Shown here one piece after another: positions 33,622-42,046 of a DNA stretch of 64,000 nt. The DNA comes from Brevibacillus sp042683565 (GTDB taxonomy: Bacteria > Bacillota > Bacilli > Brevibacillales > Brevibacillaceae): the NCBI RefSeq assembly GCF_042683565.1, contig NZ_JBHUJW010000034.1:1-64000 (forward strand), written 5' to 3'. Both the position numbers and the translations under genes were made by a program. The notes below the pieces were generated by a model that made no database searches, was not told where the DNA came from, and worked only from the letters and a program-made list of their open reading frames with translations. Each line of letters starts with the position of its first letter. Within the stretch, counting starts at the first letter, position 1.

Positions 33622-34755
33622 TTAGGAGAGTGCTTGCTCCAGGTCTTCGATCAAATCTTCGACATCCTCAATCCCGACGGAAATGCGGATGAGGCCATCG
33701 GTAATGCCCAGCTCGGCACGGCGCTCTGCCGGGATCGACGCATGGGTCATCCGTGCAGGGACACTGATCAGGCTCTCGACCGCCCCCAGCGATTCTGCCA
33801 GCGTGTACAGCTTCACTTTGGACAAAACCTGGTCGGCGCGCTCTGCACTTCCCACGTCAAAGGAAATCATACCGCCGAAGCCGCGTGCCTGCTTCTGGAT
33901 CAGCTCATGGCCCGGATGGCTGGACAGTCCCGGGTAGATGACACGCTCGATGTCGCTGCGCTCCGAGAGCCATTTTGCCAGCGTACGGGCGTTTTGCTCA
34001 TGCTCTTCCATACGCACGCCCAACGTTTTCATCCCGCGCAGCAAGAGCCACGAATCTTGCGGGCCGAGTACGCCGCCGATGGCGTTTTGCACGAAATGCA
34101 GGTCTTCACCCAGCTGCGCGTCTTTGGCTACTACCAGGCCAGCAACGACGTCGCTGTGTCCGCCAAGGTATTTGGTCGCGCTGTGGAAGACGATGTCTGC
34201 GCCCAGATCGAGCGGATTTTGCCAGTACGGCGTCATGAACGTATTGTCGACGATCAAAAGCAAGCCTTTCGCTTTGGCGATAGCAGACAATGCCCCAATA
34301 TCATTTACTTTTAACAGCGGATTAGTCGGAGTTTCCATAATGATTGCTTTCGTCTCAGGCCGCACGGCAGCCTCGACTGCCTGCAAATCGTTGGTATCGA
34401 CGTACGTCGCTTCCAGGCCGAGGCGGGAAAAGACGCGGGTAATCACGCGGTATGTACCGCCGTAGACGTCATCACCCACGACCAGGTGATCCCCTTTGTT
34501 GAACAGCGAGAGGACGGTAGAGAGGGCAGCCATCCCGGAGCCGAACGCGAAGCCGCGAGCGCCCCCCTCCAGCTCGGCAATGTACGTCTCCAGCGCGTGA
34601 CGAGTCGGGTTGCCTGTGCGGGAATACTCGTAGCCTTTGTGTTTGCCGATCGCTTCCTGTTTGTAGGTGCTCACTTGATAAATCGGAACGGAAACGGCTC
34701 CTGTATGTGGATCTCCTTCAATTCCGCCATGGATCAAACGCGTTTTGATACGCAT
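33622..34755 (-). CDS. mccB: Cystathionine gamma-lyase / homocysteine gamma-lyase (MccB)
   Basis: A Cys/Met-metabolism PLP enzyme of 377 residues. The PLP lysine is K195 in SATKYLGGHSD; GYEYSRTGNPTR, FGSGMAALST and the C-terminal SLGAVESLISVPARMTH are family motifs. It converts cystathionine to cysteine in the reverse transsulfuration route. The ATG lies one base after the mccA stop, with AAAGGGGG inside the end of mccA, so the two are translationally coupled. Cystathionine gamma-synthase (MetI) is the main alternative; the mccA partner favours MccB. Confidence 0.88.
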   Translation of the reverse strand: MRIKTRLIHGGIEGDPHTGAVSVPIYQVSTYKQEAIGKHKGYEYSRTGNPTRHALETYIAELEGGARGFAFGSGMAALSTVLSLFNKGDHLVVGDDVYGGTYRVITRVFSRLGLEATYVDTNDLQAVEAAVRPETKAIIMETPTNPLLKVNDIGALSAIAKAKGLLLIVDNTFMTPYWQNPLDLGADIVFHSATKYLGGHSDVVAGLVVAKDAQLGEDLHFVQNAIGGVLGPQDSWLLLRGMKTLGVRMEEHEQNARTLAKWLSERSDIERVIYPGLSSHPGHELIQKQARGFGGMISFDVGSAERADQVLSKVKLYTLAESLGAVESLISVPARMTHASIPAERRAELGITDGLIRISVGIEDVEDLIEDLEQALS

Positions 34756-34756
34756 C

Positions 34757-35680
34757 CTAGATTCCCCCTTTGTAAATTTGTTTGCTGAGATAGCGTTCGC
34801 TGCTGTCAGCAAACAGAACGACGATGTTTGTGCCCGGCGCGGCTTCCTTGGCTTCGCGCAGTGCGGCTGCCATTGCGGCTCCTGCCGAGCTGCCCACCAG
34901 CATCCCTTCCTTGGCCGCCAGCTGCTTCACCAGCTCGAACGCCTCGACGTCCATGATCGTGTGGATGGCGTCAAAATAGCTGGTGTCCATAAACGGCGGC
35001 AGGAACTCCATGCCGATGCCCTCGGTTTTGTGCGGTCCTGGCTTGCCGCCGTTTAAGATGGACCCCTCCGGCTCGACGATCACTGTTTTCACGGAAGGAT
35101 TCTGTTCCTTCAGATAGCGCGCGACGCCCATAAACGTGCCGCCCGAGCCCGCGCCGGCCACGAAAACGTTTACTTTTCTGTCCATCTGCCGCCAGATTTC
35201 CGGTCCTGTCGTTTTGTAGTGCGCATCCGGGTTGGCCGGATTGGCAAATTGCTGCGGTACAAAAGAGCCCGGGATGGATGCCGCCAGTTCCTGCGCTTTG
35301 GCGATTGCTCCCTTGATGCCTTGCTCGGTCGGCGTATTTACCACTTCCGCACCGAGTGCGCGCATGAGCTCCTGCTTTTCCTCGGAAAACTTGGCAGGTA
35401 CGCAAAAAATGACTTTATACCCGGTTCCTACAGCAGCCAAGGCAACTCCGATCCCGGTATTCCCCGCCGTGGGCTCGATGATCGTACCGCCGGGCTTCAG
35501 CTGTCCGCTTTCCTCTGCGGCGCGGATCAGTTCCATGCCAAGCCTGTCCTTGACACTGCCTCCCGGATTGAAGTATTCCAGCTTGGCAAACAATCTGACT
35601 CCCTCGGGAAGCTCAAACTGTGTGATTTCGACGATTGGCGTATTCCCGATCAACTCTTTTACACTGCCAAATACATTCAC
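34757..35680 (-). CDS. mccA: O-acetylserine-dependent cystathionine beta-synthase (MccA) / cysteine synthase family
   Basis: A fold-type II PLP enzyme of 307 residues. The PLP lysine is K44 in NPGGSVKDRLG; PTAGNTGIG and the phosphate loop GAGSGGTFMG are in place, and there is no C-terminal CBS domain. By family and by its coupling to mccB it should join serine or O-acetylserine with homocysteine to give cystathionine. A plain cysteine synthase (CysK) is the alternative. A perfect TATAAT lies upstream at 35722-35727 on the minus strand. Confidence 0.88.
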   Translation of the reverse strand: MNVFGSVKELIGNTPIVEITQFELPEGVRLFAKLEYFNPGGSVKDRLGMELIRAAEESGQLKPGGTIIEPTAGNTGIGVALAAVGTGYKVIFCVPAKFSEEKQELMRALGAEVVNTPTEQGIKGAIAKAQELAASIPGSFVPQQFANPANPDAHYKTTGPEIWRQMDRKVNVFVAGAGSGGTFMGVARYLKEQNPSVKTVIVEPEGSILNGGKPGPHKTEGIGMEFLPPFMDTSYFDAIHTIMDVEAFELVKQLAAKEGMLVGSSAGAAMAAALREAKEAAPGTNIVVLFADSSERYLSKQIYKGGI

Positions 35681-35858
35681 GTAGTATCTTACTCCTTATG
35701 TTGAAGTACTTGCCGTTTCATTATAACATGCAGGTCATGCAAATAGTCCATCCAGGGCGGATGCACCTTTCGGAAAGTGTCGACAGGGCATGTAAGCCAT
35801 GGATTTCTCATCAGGCAACGTTTATAATATAGTGAGGTTGGAAAGGAGTGAATGCACG

Positions 35859-36086
35859 ATGGATATGTTCGATCAAGTACAAGAAGTTCTCGATAAACTG
35901 CGTCCGTACCTGCAACGTGACGGTGGCGACGTACAACTCGTCGATGTAGAAGAAGGCGTCGTGAAACTGCGCCTGATGGGAGCATGCGGCAGCTGCCCAT
36001 CCTCCACCATCACCCTGAAAGCAGGGATCGAGCGCGCCCTGTTGGAAGAAATCCCCGGGATCAAGGAAGTTCAACAAGTATTCTGA
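35859..36086 (+). CDS. yutI: NifU-like iron-sulfur scaffold protein (YutI)
   Basis: A 75-residue NifU C-terminal-type domain. The cluster cysteines are C43 and C46 in MGACGSCPSST, with RPYLQRDGGDVQLVDV before them. It assembles or carries a 4Fe-4S cluster. ATG 35859 has AAAGGAG ahead and a TATAAT box lies at 35823. A terminator follows within 25 bases, so it is a single-gene unit. Confidence 0.93.
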   Translation: MDMFDQVQEVLDKLRPYLQRDGGDVQLVDVEEGVVKLRLMGACGSCPSSTITLKAGIERALLEEIPGIKEVQQVF

Positions 36087-36106
36087 TTCAGGGTACTGAC
36101 ATGAAA

Positions 36107-36141
36107 GCAGCTACGGAGAATGGACGCGTAGCTGCTTTTTT
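36107..36141 (+). terminator. Intrinsic terminator after yutI
   Basis: GCAGCTACG pairs perfectly with CGTAGCTGC around 11 bases, followed by TTTTTTC. Confidence 0.92.
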
Positions 36142-37061
36142 CATTGCCCCTCCCCCATCGCCTTCTCCAGAAAGCAGCTGATGCGCGCTGTGTATTCGTC
36201 CGGACACAGGGCGTAGCTGCGGACATGTCCCGCTTCCGCCACCAGCCATATCTCTGTCCGCTCGTCGGCCGCCAACGCCCGCAATCTTTCGCTGTTCTTT
36301 GCCGGAACGGTCGCATCTTGCGTCCCGTGAATGAAAAAAATCGGCTTCCTGGCCTCTTGCACCGCCTGAAACGGCTTTACCCGGCGCGGATCGGCTCCCA
36401 GCAGAAGCGGGCAAAGCGTCAAGATCAGCCAATTGAACGGAAAGCGGGGCAGGCCCGTCCATTGCGGCAAACTTTCTTGCAAATATTCCCCGAGCGAGTA
36501 AAACGGGGAGTCTGCGACAATCGCCGCGATCCGCTCGTCCATGCACCCTGCCATGAGTGACGTCGCCGCTCCCATGGAAAAGCCGACCAGCCCGAGCGCA
36601 TGATCCGGCCGTTTGCCTGCGGCGTAATCGATCGCCCCGAGCAGATCATGCTGCTCCCGTAGCCCGATCGTCGTAAGGGACGGACTGGACTCTCCCGCAT
36701 TGCGGAAGTCGAACATGAGCACGTCGTAGCCGTCGGCAATCAGCCGGGCAGCCAGCGACAGGGCAGGCAGATGCGGCTCCTGCCGGTTTTGGCTGTATCC
36801 GTGGGCGAAAATCAACGTGCGCCTTCTGGTGTCGCAGCCGTTCTGCGCCGCCGAAAAATACCAGCCGGCCAGCTCGATGCCCGGCTCCCTGCTTGGGAAG
36901 CGGACTGTCTCCGTCTCCTTGATGCCAAAGTCGGCCGGCGTCATGTCGACAGGCTTGCGCACTGGATGGGTCAGCTTCCACGCGACGTGAAAGGCAATGG
37001 CGGATGCGGCGAGCAAACCGAGCAACAGCAGTCCCGCGAGCGTGTACAGGATGGTGCTCAT
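36141..37061 (-). CDS. Membrane-anchored alpha/beta hydrolase
   Basis: A 306-residue serine hydrolase with one N-terminal membrane segment (residues 5-26) and the catalytic domain outside or at the membrane. The triad is visible: S162 in VGFSMGAA, D249 in HGTQDATVP and H279 in EAGHVRSY. FAHGYSQNR is the oxyanion region. It resembles YqkD/BEM46-type hydrolases of unknown substrate. Its ATG overlaps the stop of the hydroxyacid dehydrogenase by four bases, so the two are co-translated. Confidence 0.87.
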   Translation of the reverse strand: MSTILYTLAGLLLLGLLAASAIAFHVAWKLTHPVRKPVDMTPADFGIKETETVRFPSREPGIELAGWYFSAAQNGCDTRRRTLIFAHGYSQNRQEPHLPALSLAARLIADGYDVLMFDFRNAGESSPSLTTIGLREQHDLLGAIDYAAGKRPDHALGLVGFSMGAATSLMAGCMDERIAAIVADSPFYSLGEYLQESLPQWTGLPRFPFNWLILTLCPLLLGADPRRVKPFQAVQEARKPIFFIHGTQDATVPAKNSERLRALAADERTEIWLVAEAGHVRSYALCPDEYTARISCFLEKAMGEGQ

Positions 37062-38017
37062 AGCGCGGTCAGCGGCCCCTTGCCTGCCAGCACCGCTGCG
37101 ATGTTGGCTGCGGCCAGCTTCGCCATCTCCGCCCGGGTCTGCTCGGTGGCGCTCCCAATGTGAGGCAGCGCAACCACATTCGGCAACGCGAGCAGCGGAT
37201 GGTCAACCGGGACAGGCTCCTGCTGGAACACATCCAGCCCGGCCGCCCAGATCTTTCCGCTCGAAAGCGCCCAATGCAGCGCCGCCTCGTCGACGGTGCC
37301 GCCCCGCGACACGTTGATAAAGACCGAGGTGGGCTTCATCCAGGAAAATTGCTGATCGCCCATCAACAGCCGCGTCTCCTCCGTCAGCGGAGTGAGCAGG
37401 ACCACGAAGTCCGATTCGCGCAGCAACGCCTCCAGACTGACGCGCACAGCCCCCGTTTCCGCTTCGGCCTGCGGCTTTTGGCTGCGGTTATGGTACAAAA
37501 TCTTCATCCCGAAGCCTTTCGCCCGCCGTGCGACCGCCTCTCCGATCCTCCCCATTCCGATGATGCCCAGCGTCGCTCCGTACACGTTTTTCCCGGCCAT
37601 CAGCGACGGGCTCCACGCCGTCCATTCCCCGTTCATCAAAAAGCGATTCGCCTCGATGAGCCGGCGTCCCGTCGCCATCAGCAAGGCAAAGGCCAGATCG
37701 GCTGTCGCTTCTGTCAGCACATCCGGCGTATTCGTCACATGAATGCCGCGGGCTTTGCAAGCAGGCAGATCGATGTTGTCATAGCCCACGGCCATATTCG
37801 CCACGATCTGCAGCCGCTTTGCCCTCGCCAGCAGTTCCTCGTCGATCCGCTCCGTCAGCATCGCGAGAATCCCGTCGGCATTTTCCGCCTTTTCCAACAA
37901 TCGCTGGCGCGGGATCGGCTCATCCTGCGTCCAGACATCTACTTCCGCCACTTCCTGCAGCAAGGCGATCGCTTCACTCGCTACTTGCCTCGTCACTAAC
38001 ACGTTTGGCTTCTTCAT
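37058..38017 (-). CDS. D-isomer-specific 2-hydroxyacid dehydrogenase (glyoxylate/hydroxypyruvate reductase type)
   Basis: A 319-residue NAD(P)-dependent oxidoreductase. The nucleotide motif is GIIGMGRIGEAVARRAKGFG near residue 152. The catalytic Arg, Glu and His lie in NVSRGGTVDE, LDVFQQEPVP and LPHIGSATEQ. It probably reduces glyoxylate or hydroxypyruvate; related enzymes act on 2-ketogluconate. It overlaps the end of yutH by 44 bases and the start of the hydrolase by four, forming a tight three-gene set. Confidence 0.9.
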   Translation of the reverse strand: MKKPNVLVTRQVASEAIALLQEVAEVDVWTQDEPIPRQRLLEKAENADGILAMLTERIDEELLARAKRLQIVANMAVGYDNIDLPACKARGIHVTNTPDVLTEATADLAFALLMATGRRLIEANRFLMNGEWTAWSPSLMAGKNVYGATLGIIGMGRIGEAVARRAKGFGMKILYHNRSQKPQAEAETGAVRVSLEALLRESDFVVLLTPLTEETRLLMGDQQFSWMKPTSVFINVSRGGTVDEAALHWALSSGKIWAAGLDVFQQEPVPVDHPLLALPNVVALPHIGSATEQTRAEMAKLAAANIAAVLAGKGPLTAL

Positions 38018-39059
38018 CTTCCGGCCTCCACAACCAATCTATAGGTGGAATGGACACGCCGTACCTTTCTGCAACCAGCCGGGGATACCGACGGAGCGCT
38101 TCTTCCATGCGCGCCAGCTCCTGATCCAGCTGAATCCGCCACAGCCTGCCGTCGACCTGCTCTTTTTCTTCCAGAGGAAGCTCCTGATAGGACTCCACGA
38201 GTCTCAAAAATCTTCCCGGGTAGAGCATGAGCCCGTAGATGACGGCGTATTCTTCCGGCAGCAGCGGAGATACCCGGTTGTAGCCGTCGAGGAAGCTGGC
38301 TGCCTTCTCATCCTGCCAGCCATCGCGTTTGACCTCGGCCTTCAGCCATTGGCCGATGTCGCGTGCCCGCATGTCGAGCACCCAGTTCCACTCTCCCGCC
38401 ACCAGGCGTGCGCCCTTCTCATTCCATAGCATAAACCCTTGATCGAAATTTTGGTAGGCGACTTTGCCGTATGCCGCCGTTTCCTTGACGACCTTGTCGT
38501 AGCCGGATGCAAGCAAGTAGTGAACCGCAATTTCACCCAGCTGGTGCACATACGTAAAACTGGTCAGCAAATATTCGTCCATGGAGGTCAGCTCGCCCTC
38601 CAGCTCCACCAGTTCATCCCGGCATTCCGTGTAATGCCGCAGCTTGCGCCTCCACATGCTCGGCCAGTTGCCCAACGAGCTGTAGGGCAGGAACAGTTTG
38701 TCGCCTTTGAACGTGCTCGTCGCCAAATGAAACTGCGCCAACGTCTGGCCGCACGTCATAAACGGGTCATCCAGCTGCTTTTCCCGCACTCCCCGATACA
38801 GGTAGTACATCTGGTCATCGTAGACGAGATGGCCTTGCCCGCCTCGCGTTTTGACCAGCTTCAGCATGCTAAGGTCCTGCTGGCCGCCAAGATGCTTGCG
38901 GACCTTTTCGATAAACTTGCTCTTGTATTTGTACCCTGCCGGGGCCGTAAACAGGTAAAACAGTCCTTGATCGGTTTTCAGTACCGTGCTCGCGCCTTTG
39001 GCGTCCGCCTCCTGCAGCGAGAAACCGTATTCCTCCTCCAGCAGCGCTTTCTCCTCCAT
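37974..39059 (-). CDS. yutH: Spore-coat-associated kinase-like protein YutH
   Basis: A 361-residue protein of the CotS/YutH group, which has an aminoglycoside-phosphotransferase-like fold and is found with the spore coat. QGHLVYDDQMYYLYRGV is the nucleotide-binding-like strand region; ALVFAEW-type motifs are replaced by ARLVAGEWNWVLDMRARDIGQW, which keeps the Asp of the metal site. Kinase activity is unproven for the family. ATG 39059 has AAGGAGGG upstream. It diverges from yutG, as in B. subtilis. Confidence 0.85.
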   Translation of the reverse strand: MEEKALLEEEYGFSLQEADAKGASTVLKTDQGLFYLFTAPAGYKYKSKFIEKVRKHLGGQQDLSMLKLVKTRGGQGHLVYDDQMYYLYRGVREKQLDDPFMTCGQTLAQFHLATSTFKGDKLFLPYSSLGNWPSMWRRKLRHYTECRDELVELEGELTSMDEYLLTSFTYVHQLGEIAVHYLLASGYDKVVKETAAYGKVAYQNFDQGFMLWNEKGARLVAGEWNWVLDMRARDIGQWLKAEVKRDGWQDEKAASFLDGYNRVSPLLPEEYAVIYGLMLYPGRFLRLVESYQELPLEEKEQVDGRLWRIQLDQELARMEEALRRYPRLVAERYGVSIPPIDWLWRPEDEEAKRVSDEASSE

Positions 39060-39179
39060 CCATTCCACCCTCCTTGCAGACCTTCTCATGGCGCATAGTA
39101 TGTGACGGTATCGGGATAGGTGCCTAATTCCCTGCAGATACTAGCGGCATGGTTTCATCGCGCAAGGAGGAAGATCACT

Positions 39180-39695
39180 ATGAACGAGCATCCGCTAAAC
39201 AGTCATACGTGCCTGGACGCCGTCATTCAGCTGCTCGGGCAGCGCGGCGTCTCGCTGGATGACATCGCCGAGATCGTCTGGTTCCTGCAGACCAAGTACG
39301 TCCCTGACCTGACTTTGGACATGTGCCGGGAGAGCGTACTGGCCGTCCTGAAAAAACGCGAGGTGCAAAACGCCCTTTTGACCGGCATCCAGCTGGACAT
39401 GCTGGCAGAAGAAAAAAAGCTGCTGCCCCCGCTCCAGTCGATTGTCGAGTCGGACGAGCCGCTGTACGGGGTGGATGAAGTGCTTGCCTTGGCCATCGTC
39501 AATTTGTACGGAAGCATCGGCTTTACCAACTTCGGGTATGTAGATAAGCTCAAGCACGGCAAGCTGGCCGAACTGAACGACCCGAAAAACGGCGTGCATA
39601 CCTTCCTCGACGATTTGGTCGGGGCGATCGCTGCTGCTGCTTCCAGCCGGATCGCCCACCGCCAAAAGCAGCAGGAGGAGTGCCGGGGGGGCTAG
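39180..39695 (+). CDS. yutG: Phosphatidylglycerophosphatase A-like protein YutG
   Basis: A 171-residue protein of the PgpA/YutG family. It lacks the membrane helices of E. coli PgpA and is predicted soluble, all-helical: DLTLDMCRESVLAVLKKREV and GVDEVLALAIVNLYGSIGFTNFGYVDK are family blocks, the second with acidic metal-site residues. B. subtilis YutG has no firmly assigned substrate. AAGGAGG stands nine bases before the ATG. It converges with yutF, overlapping it by four bases. Confidence 0.88.
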   Translation: MNEHPLNSHTCLDAVIQLLGQRGVSLDDIAEIVWFLQTKYVPDLTLDMCRESVLAVLKKREVQNALLTGIQLDMLAEEKKLLPPLQSIVESDEPLYGVDEVLALAIVNLYGSIGFTNFGYVDKLKHGKLAELNDPKNGVHTFLDDLVGAIAAAASSRIAHRQKQQEECRGG

Positions 39696-40471
39696 TCAGA
39701 CACGCGCTTTTGCCAATCTGCCAAATCTTCGGCAATATGCGTAGGGCGCACTGGATGTATGGCTGCCTCCGCACGGGTCGAATAGCCAGTGAGGACGAGC
39801 AGGCTGTCCAGACCGGCGTTCGCGCCCGCTTCGATGTCGGTGTGCAGGTTGTCGCCTACGATCAGCGTCTCGTCCTCCCTCGTGCCGAGCCGCTCCAGCG
39901 CGTAGCGGACGATGATCGGCTGCGGCTTGCCGATCACGACCGGCTGTGCCGCCGCTGCCAGGGATACGGCTGCTACCAGAGAGCCGCTTCCCGGATACAG
40001 GCCCCTCTCCGTCGGCAGGGCCGCGTCCGCATTGGTCGCCACGAAAACAGCACCTCCCCGCACGGCGCGCGCCGCTGCCGCCAGCTTTTCGTACGTAAAG
40101 CTGCGATCGATCCCCACTACGACAAAGTCAGGGTCCTCAGCGGTGAGGACAAACCCGCTGGCCAAAAGCTCCTGGTAGAGTCCGTCCTCCCCGATCATGT
40201 ACACCTTGGTGCCGGCAGCTGCCCGCTCCCGCAAATAGGCCGCCGTCGCCATGGCAGAGGTGTACACCTCACGCGGCTCGGCCTCGATTCCCATGCCGCA
40301 CAGCCGCGCAGCCACATGCTCGGGCGAAGCGGAAGAGTTGTTGGTCAAATACAGGTACGGAATCCCCTGTTCCTTCAGATAGGAAATCCATGCGGCCGCT
40401 CCCGGAATGGCTTCGCCTCCCCGAAAGATCGTTCCGTCCAGATCCAGCAAATAGCCTTTGTATGAAGTCAT
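39692..40471 (-). CDS. yutF: HAD-IIA family sugar phosphatase YutF (NagD-like)
   Basis: A 259-residue phosphatase of the NagD/YutF subgroup. Motif I is GYLLDLDGTIFRGG with the catalytic Asp pair, motif II is YLTNNSSAS, and motif III/IV is VGDNLHTDIEAGANAGL. A C2-type cap lies between. Activity on nucleoside or sugar monophosphates is expected. ATG 40471 is chosen over an upstream frame without a ribosome site. Confidence 0.92.
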   Translation of the reverse strand: MTSYKGYLLDLDGTIFRGGEAIPGAAAWISYLKEQGIPYLYLTNNSSASPEHVAARLCGMGIEAEPREVYTSAMATAAYLRERAAAGTKVYMIGEDGLYQELLASGFVLTAEDPDFVVVGIDRSFTYEKLAAAARAVRGGAVFVATNADAALPTERGLYPGSGSLVAAVSLAAAAQPVVIGKPQPIIVRYALERLGTREDETLIVGDNLHTDIEAGANAGLDSLLVLTGYSTRAEAAIHPVRPTHIAEDLADWQKRVSD

Positions 40472-40571
40472 GTCGTTTCCTTCTCCTTTGCCTGCGGTCG
40501 AGTTAAAAAGTATTGCTATAGAACAAGGGTGGATGCACACCGTTTTCGGGTGCGGCTATTTCGACCTGAAA

Positions 40572-40622
40572 ATAAAAAAAAAGAGGCTATCCCTCCATCT
40601 GTGACTTTTGGGACAACCTCTT
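40572..40622 (-). terminator. Terminator derived from an IS1182-like end, MITE copy 3
   Basis: On the minus strand AAGAGGTTGTCCC and GGGATAGCCTCTT pair imperfectly, followed by nine T residues. The arms and the adjacent CAAAAGTC are the same kind of ends as in the longer MITE-like copies. It ends the SufR-like gene, whose stop is 16 bases upstream. Confidence 0.75.
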
Positions 40623-40637
40623 CCTATGTCCAGACAT

Positions 40638-41267
40638 TCAGCGTCCTTCCCTGATTTCAAAGACGCATTTGTCGCCGCCCTTGGCCATACAGGAAGTCTG
40701 CTCCACATCGGCATTCAGCACGCGGCGGAACAAGGACAGCTCGCAATTGCATGCCTGATTGAATTCGCGGGCGACCTGCGAGATCGGACAGTTGAATTCC
40801 TGAATGCGGTAGCCTTTTCCGTCCGGGACTTTTTCCCATTCCACCATGTAGCCTTTGTCGTTTTGCAGCTCCGCCAGCTTGGCGACCCGCTCCTCCAGGC
40901 CTCCCTGCATATGTGCGCGGTAGCTTTCCTCCAGACGATTTTCCCGGCGGCGAAAGAGCATTTCTACCTTTCCGATGCCGTCCATGTCTTTGATGTCTTG
41001 CAAGAAATCTAATGTCAAATGAGAATAATTGCGCGGAAACAGCTCGTCTGCCTCCTGCGACAAGGAATATACATTGGTTGGACGTCCCATCGCTTGTCTG
41101 ACAAGCGTCGACTTGATCAAGTTGTCCCTCTCGAGGGTATTCAGATGGCGTCGTACCGCCATTTCCGTAATGCCCAGCTCAACTGCCATATCGCTTACCG
41201 AAAGCGAGCCTTTCACCTTGAGCATGTGGAGAATCTGGTCGCGGGTGGACGTTCCTTCGTTTGTCAT
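40638..41267 (-). CDS. SufR-like iron-sulfur transcriptional regulator
   Basis: A 209-residue repressor-type protein. Its N-terminal winged helix-turn-helix (SVSDMAVELGITEMAVRRHLNTL, about residues 23-45) resembles DeoR/ArsR-type domains. The C-terminal half carries clustered cysteines (FNCPISQVA, ACNCELSLF, TSCMAKGGDKC), as in SufR regulators that bind an iron-sulfur cluster. It may sense cluster supply for the nearby yut genes. ATG 41267 is chosen eight bases from AAAGGGCGG. Confidence 0.85.
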   Translation of the reverse strand: MTNEGTSTRDQILHMLKVKGSLSVSDMAVELGITEMAVRRHLNTLERDNLIKSTLVRQAMGRPTNVYSLSQEADELFPRNYSHLTLDFLQDIKDMDGIGKVEMLFRRRENRLEESYRAHMQGGLEERVAKLAELQNDKGYMVEWEKVPDGKGYRIQEFNCPISQVAREFNQACNCELSLFRRVLNADVEQTSCMAKGGDKCVFEIREGR

Positions 41268-41364
41268 ACGTATCACCGCCCTTTCTCCCTATTGTAGCGG
41301 ATTCGGCCACTTTAGTAAACTAATGAAAGTGTTTTGTATAAAAAATCCGCTGCAACCATTTCTC

Positions 41365-41799
41365 CTAGAACAGTTCCTTGTCCAGAAACGCCCGCACGGC
41401 CGGCTCAAACTGGCGCATAACCGGCGTCGCCTCTGCAGCCAGCGCGAACATCTCGCCCGCCGGAACGTTCGTGTATTCGATCACCAGATGCTTGCGAAAT
41501 TCGACAACCCGTGTCAGGACTCTCGCCTGATCCTCCGTTACGACCTGTTCATCGCGCAAAATTTCGATGATGTCACTGTAACTGCCCGGATCGCGCATGA
41601 TGAAGCCGTCGATCAGCGCGTTGCCTACGTCGACGATCCCTTCAATGGACAAGTGCAGGGCCCTTTCCATCGCTGCCGCAGCCACCTGGTCTGCCAACAC
41701 CGCTTCCGCTCCCCGTTCCTTTAGCTTGTCCAGCAAGTCCAGCATCGACGACATATATGCCAGCACTTGGTCAATTCGTTTCGTATTCACATCGTACAT
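41365..41799 (-). CDS. yutE: YutE-type DUF86/HepT-like protein
   Basis: A 144-residue all-helical protein of the DUF86 (HepT-like) family. The RNase-HEPN-like signature RxxxxH is visible as ERALHLSIEGIVDVGN near residue 46 and VEFRKHLVIEYTNV near 102. HepT proteins are often toxins paired with MntA, but the yutE group is chromosomal and no nucleotidyltransferase partner is next to it, so a toxin role is doubtful. AAGGAG precedes the ATG. Confidence 0.85.
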   Translation of the reverse strand: MYDVNTKRIDQVLAYMSSMLDLLDKLKERGAEAVLADQVAAAAMERALHLSIEGIVDVGNALIDGFIMRDPGSYSDIIEILRDEQVVTEDQARVLTRVVEFRKHLVIEYTNVPAGEMFALAAEATPVMRQFEPAVRAFLDKELF

Positions 41800-41811
41800 G
41801 AAAAATTCTCC

Positions 41812-41919
41812 TTACTTTCGCTTTTTTGCTTTTCGTTTTGCGTAAAAGGCCGTAAACACAAAAGTCAGCACCAGGACGAGAAGCACCAATTCCCCTTCCT
41901 GCAAATAGGAATTGTCCAC
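41812..41919 (-). CDS. Single-helix small membrane protein, 35 aa
   Basis: A 35-codon frame from GTG 41919 with AAGAGGTGA ahead. It begins MDNSYLQEGE, continues with one hydrophobic helix (about residues 11-26) and ends in the basic tail AKRKAKKRK. The layout predicts one membrane span with the tail inside. It ends 12 bases before yutE on the same strand. Function unknown. Confidence 0.6.
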   Translation of the reverse strand: MDNSYLQEGELVLLVLVLTFVFTAFYAKRKAKKRK

Positions 41920-42046
41920 GGGTTTCACCTCTTTTCCTCCAACAAGTATACCAAATTTGTACGGGCGAGGGCGAATCTGCTTGTCACATATGATACAATG
42001 GTTGGGTGTATTTTTACCGGCATAAAAGGGAGGAACGAAAGAAGCA

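Noticed and set aside
34757..35858. SAM riboswitch or T-box upstream of mccA
   Set aside because: The intergenic stretch is only about 180 bases, shared with yutI, and lacks the conserved S-box or T-box blocks.
41365..41799. HepT toxin of a toxin-antitoxin pair
   Set aside because: No MntA-type nucleotidyltransferase is adjacent, and the gene lies at the conserved yutE position.
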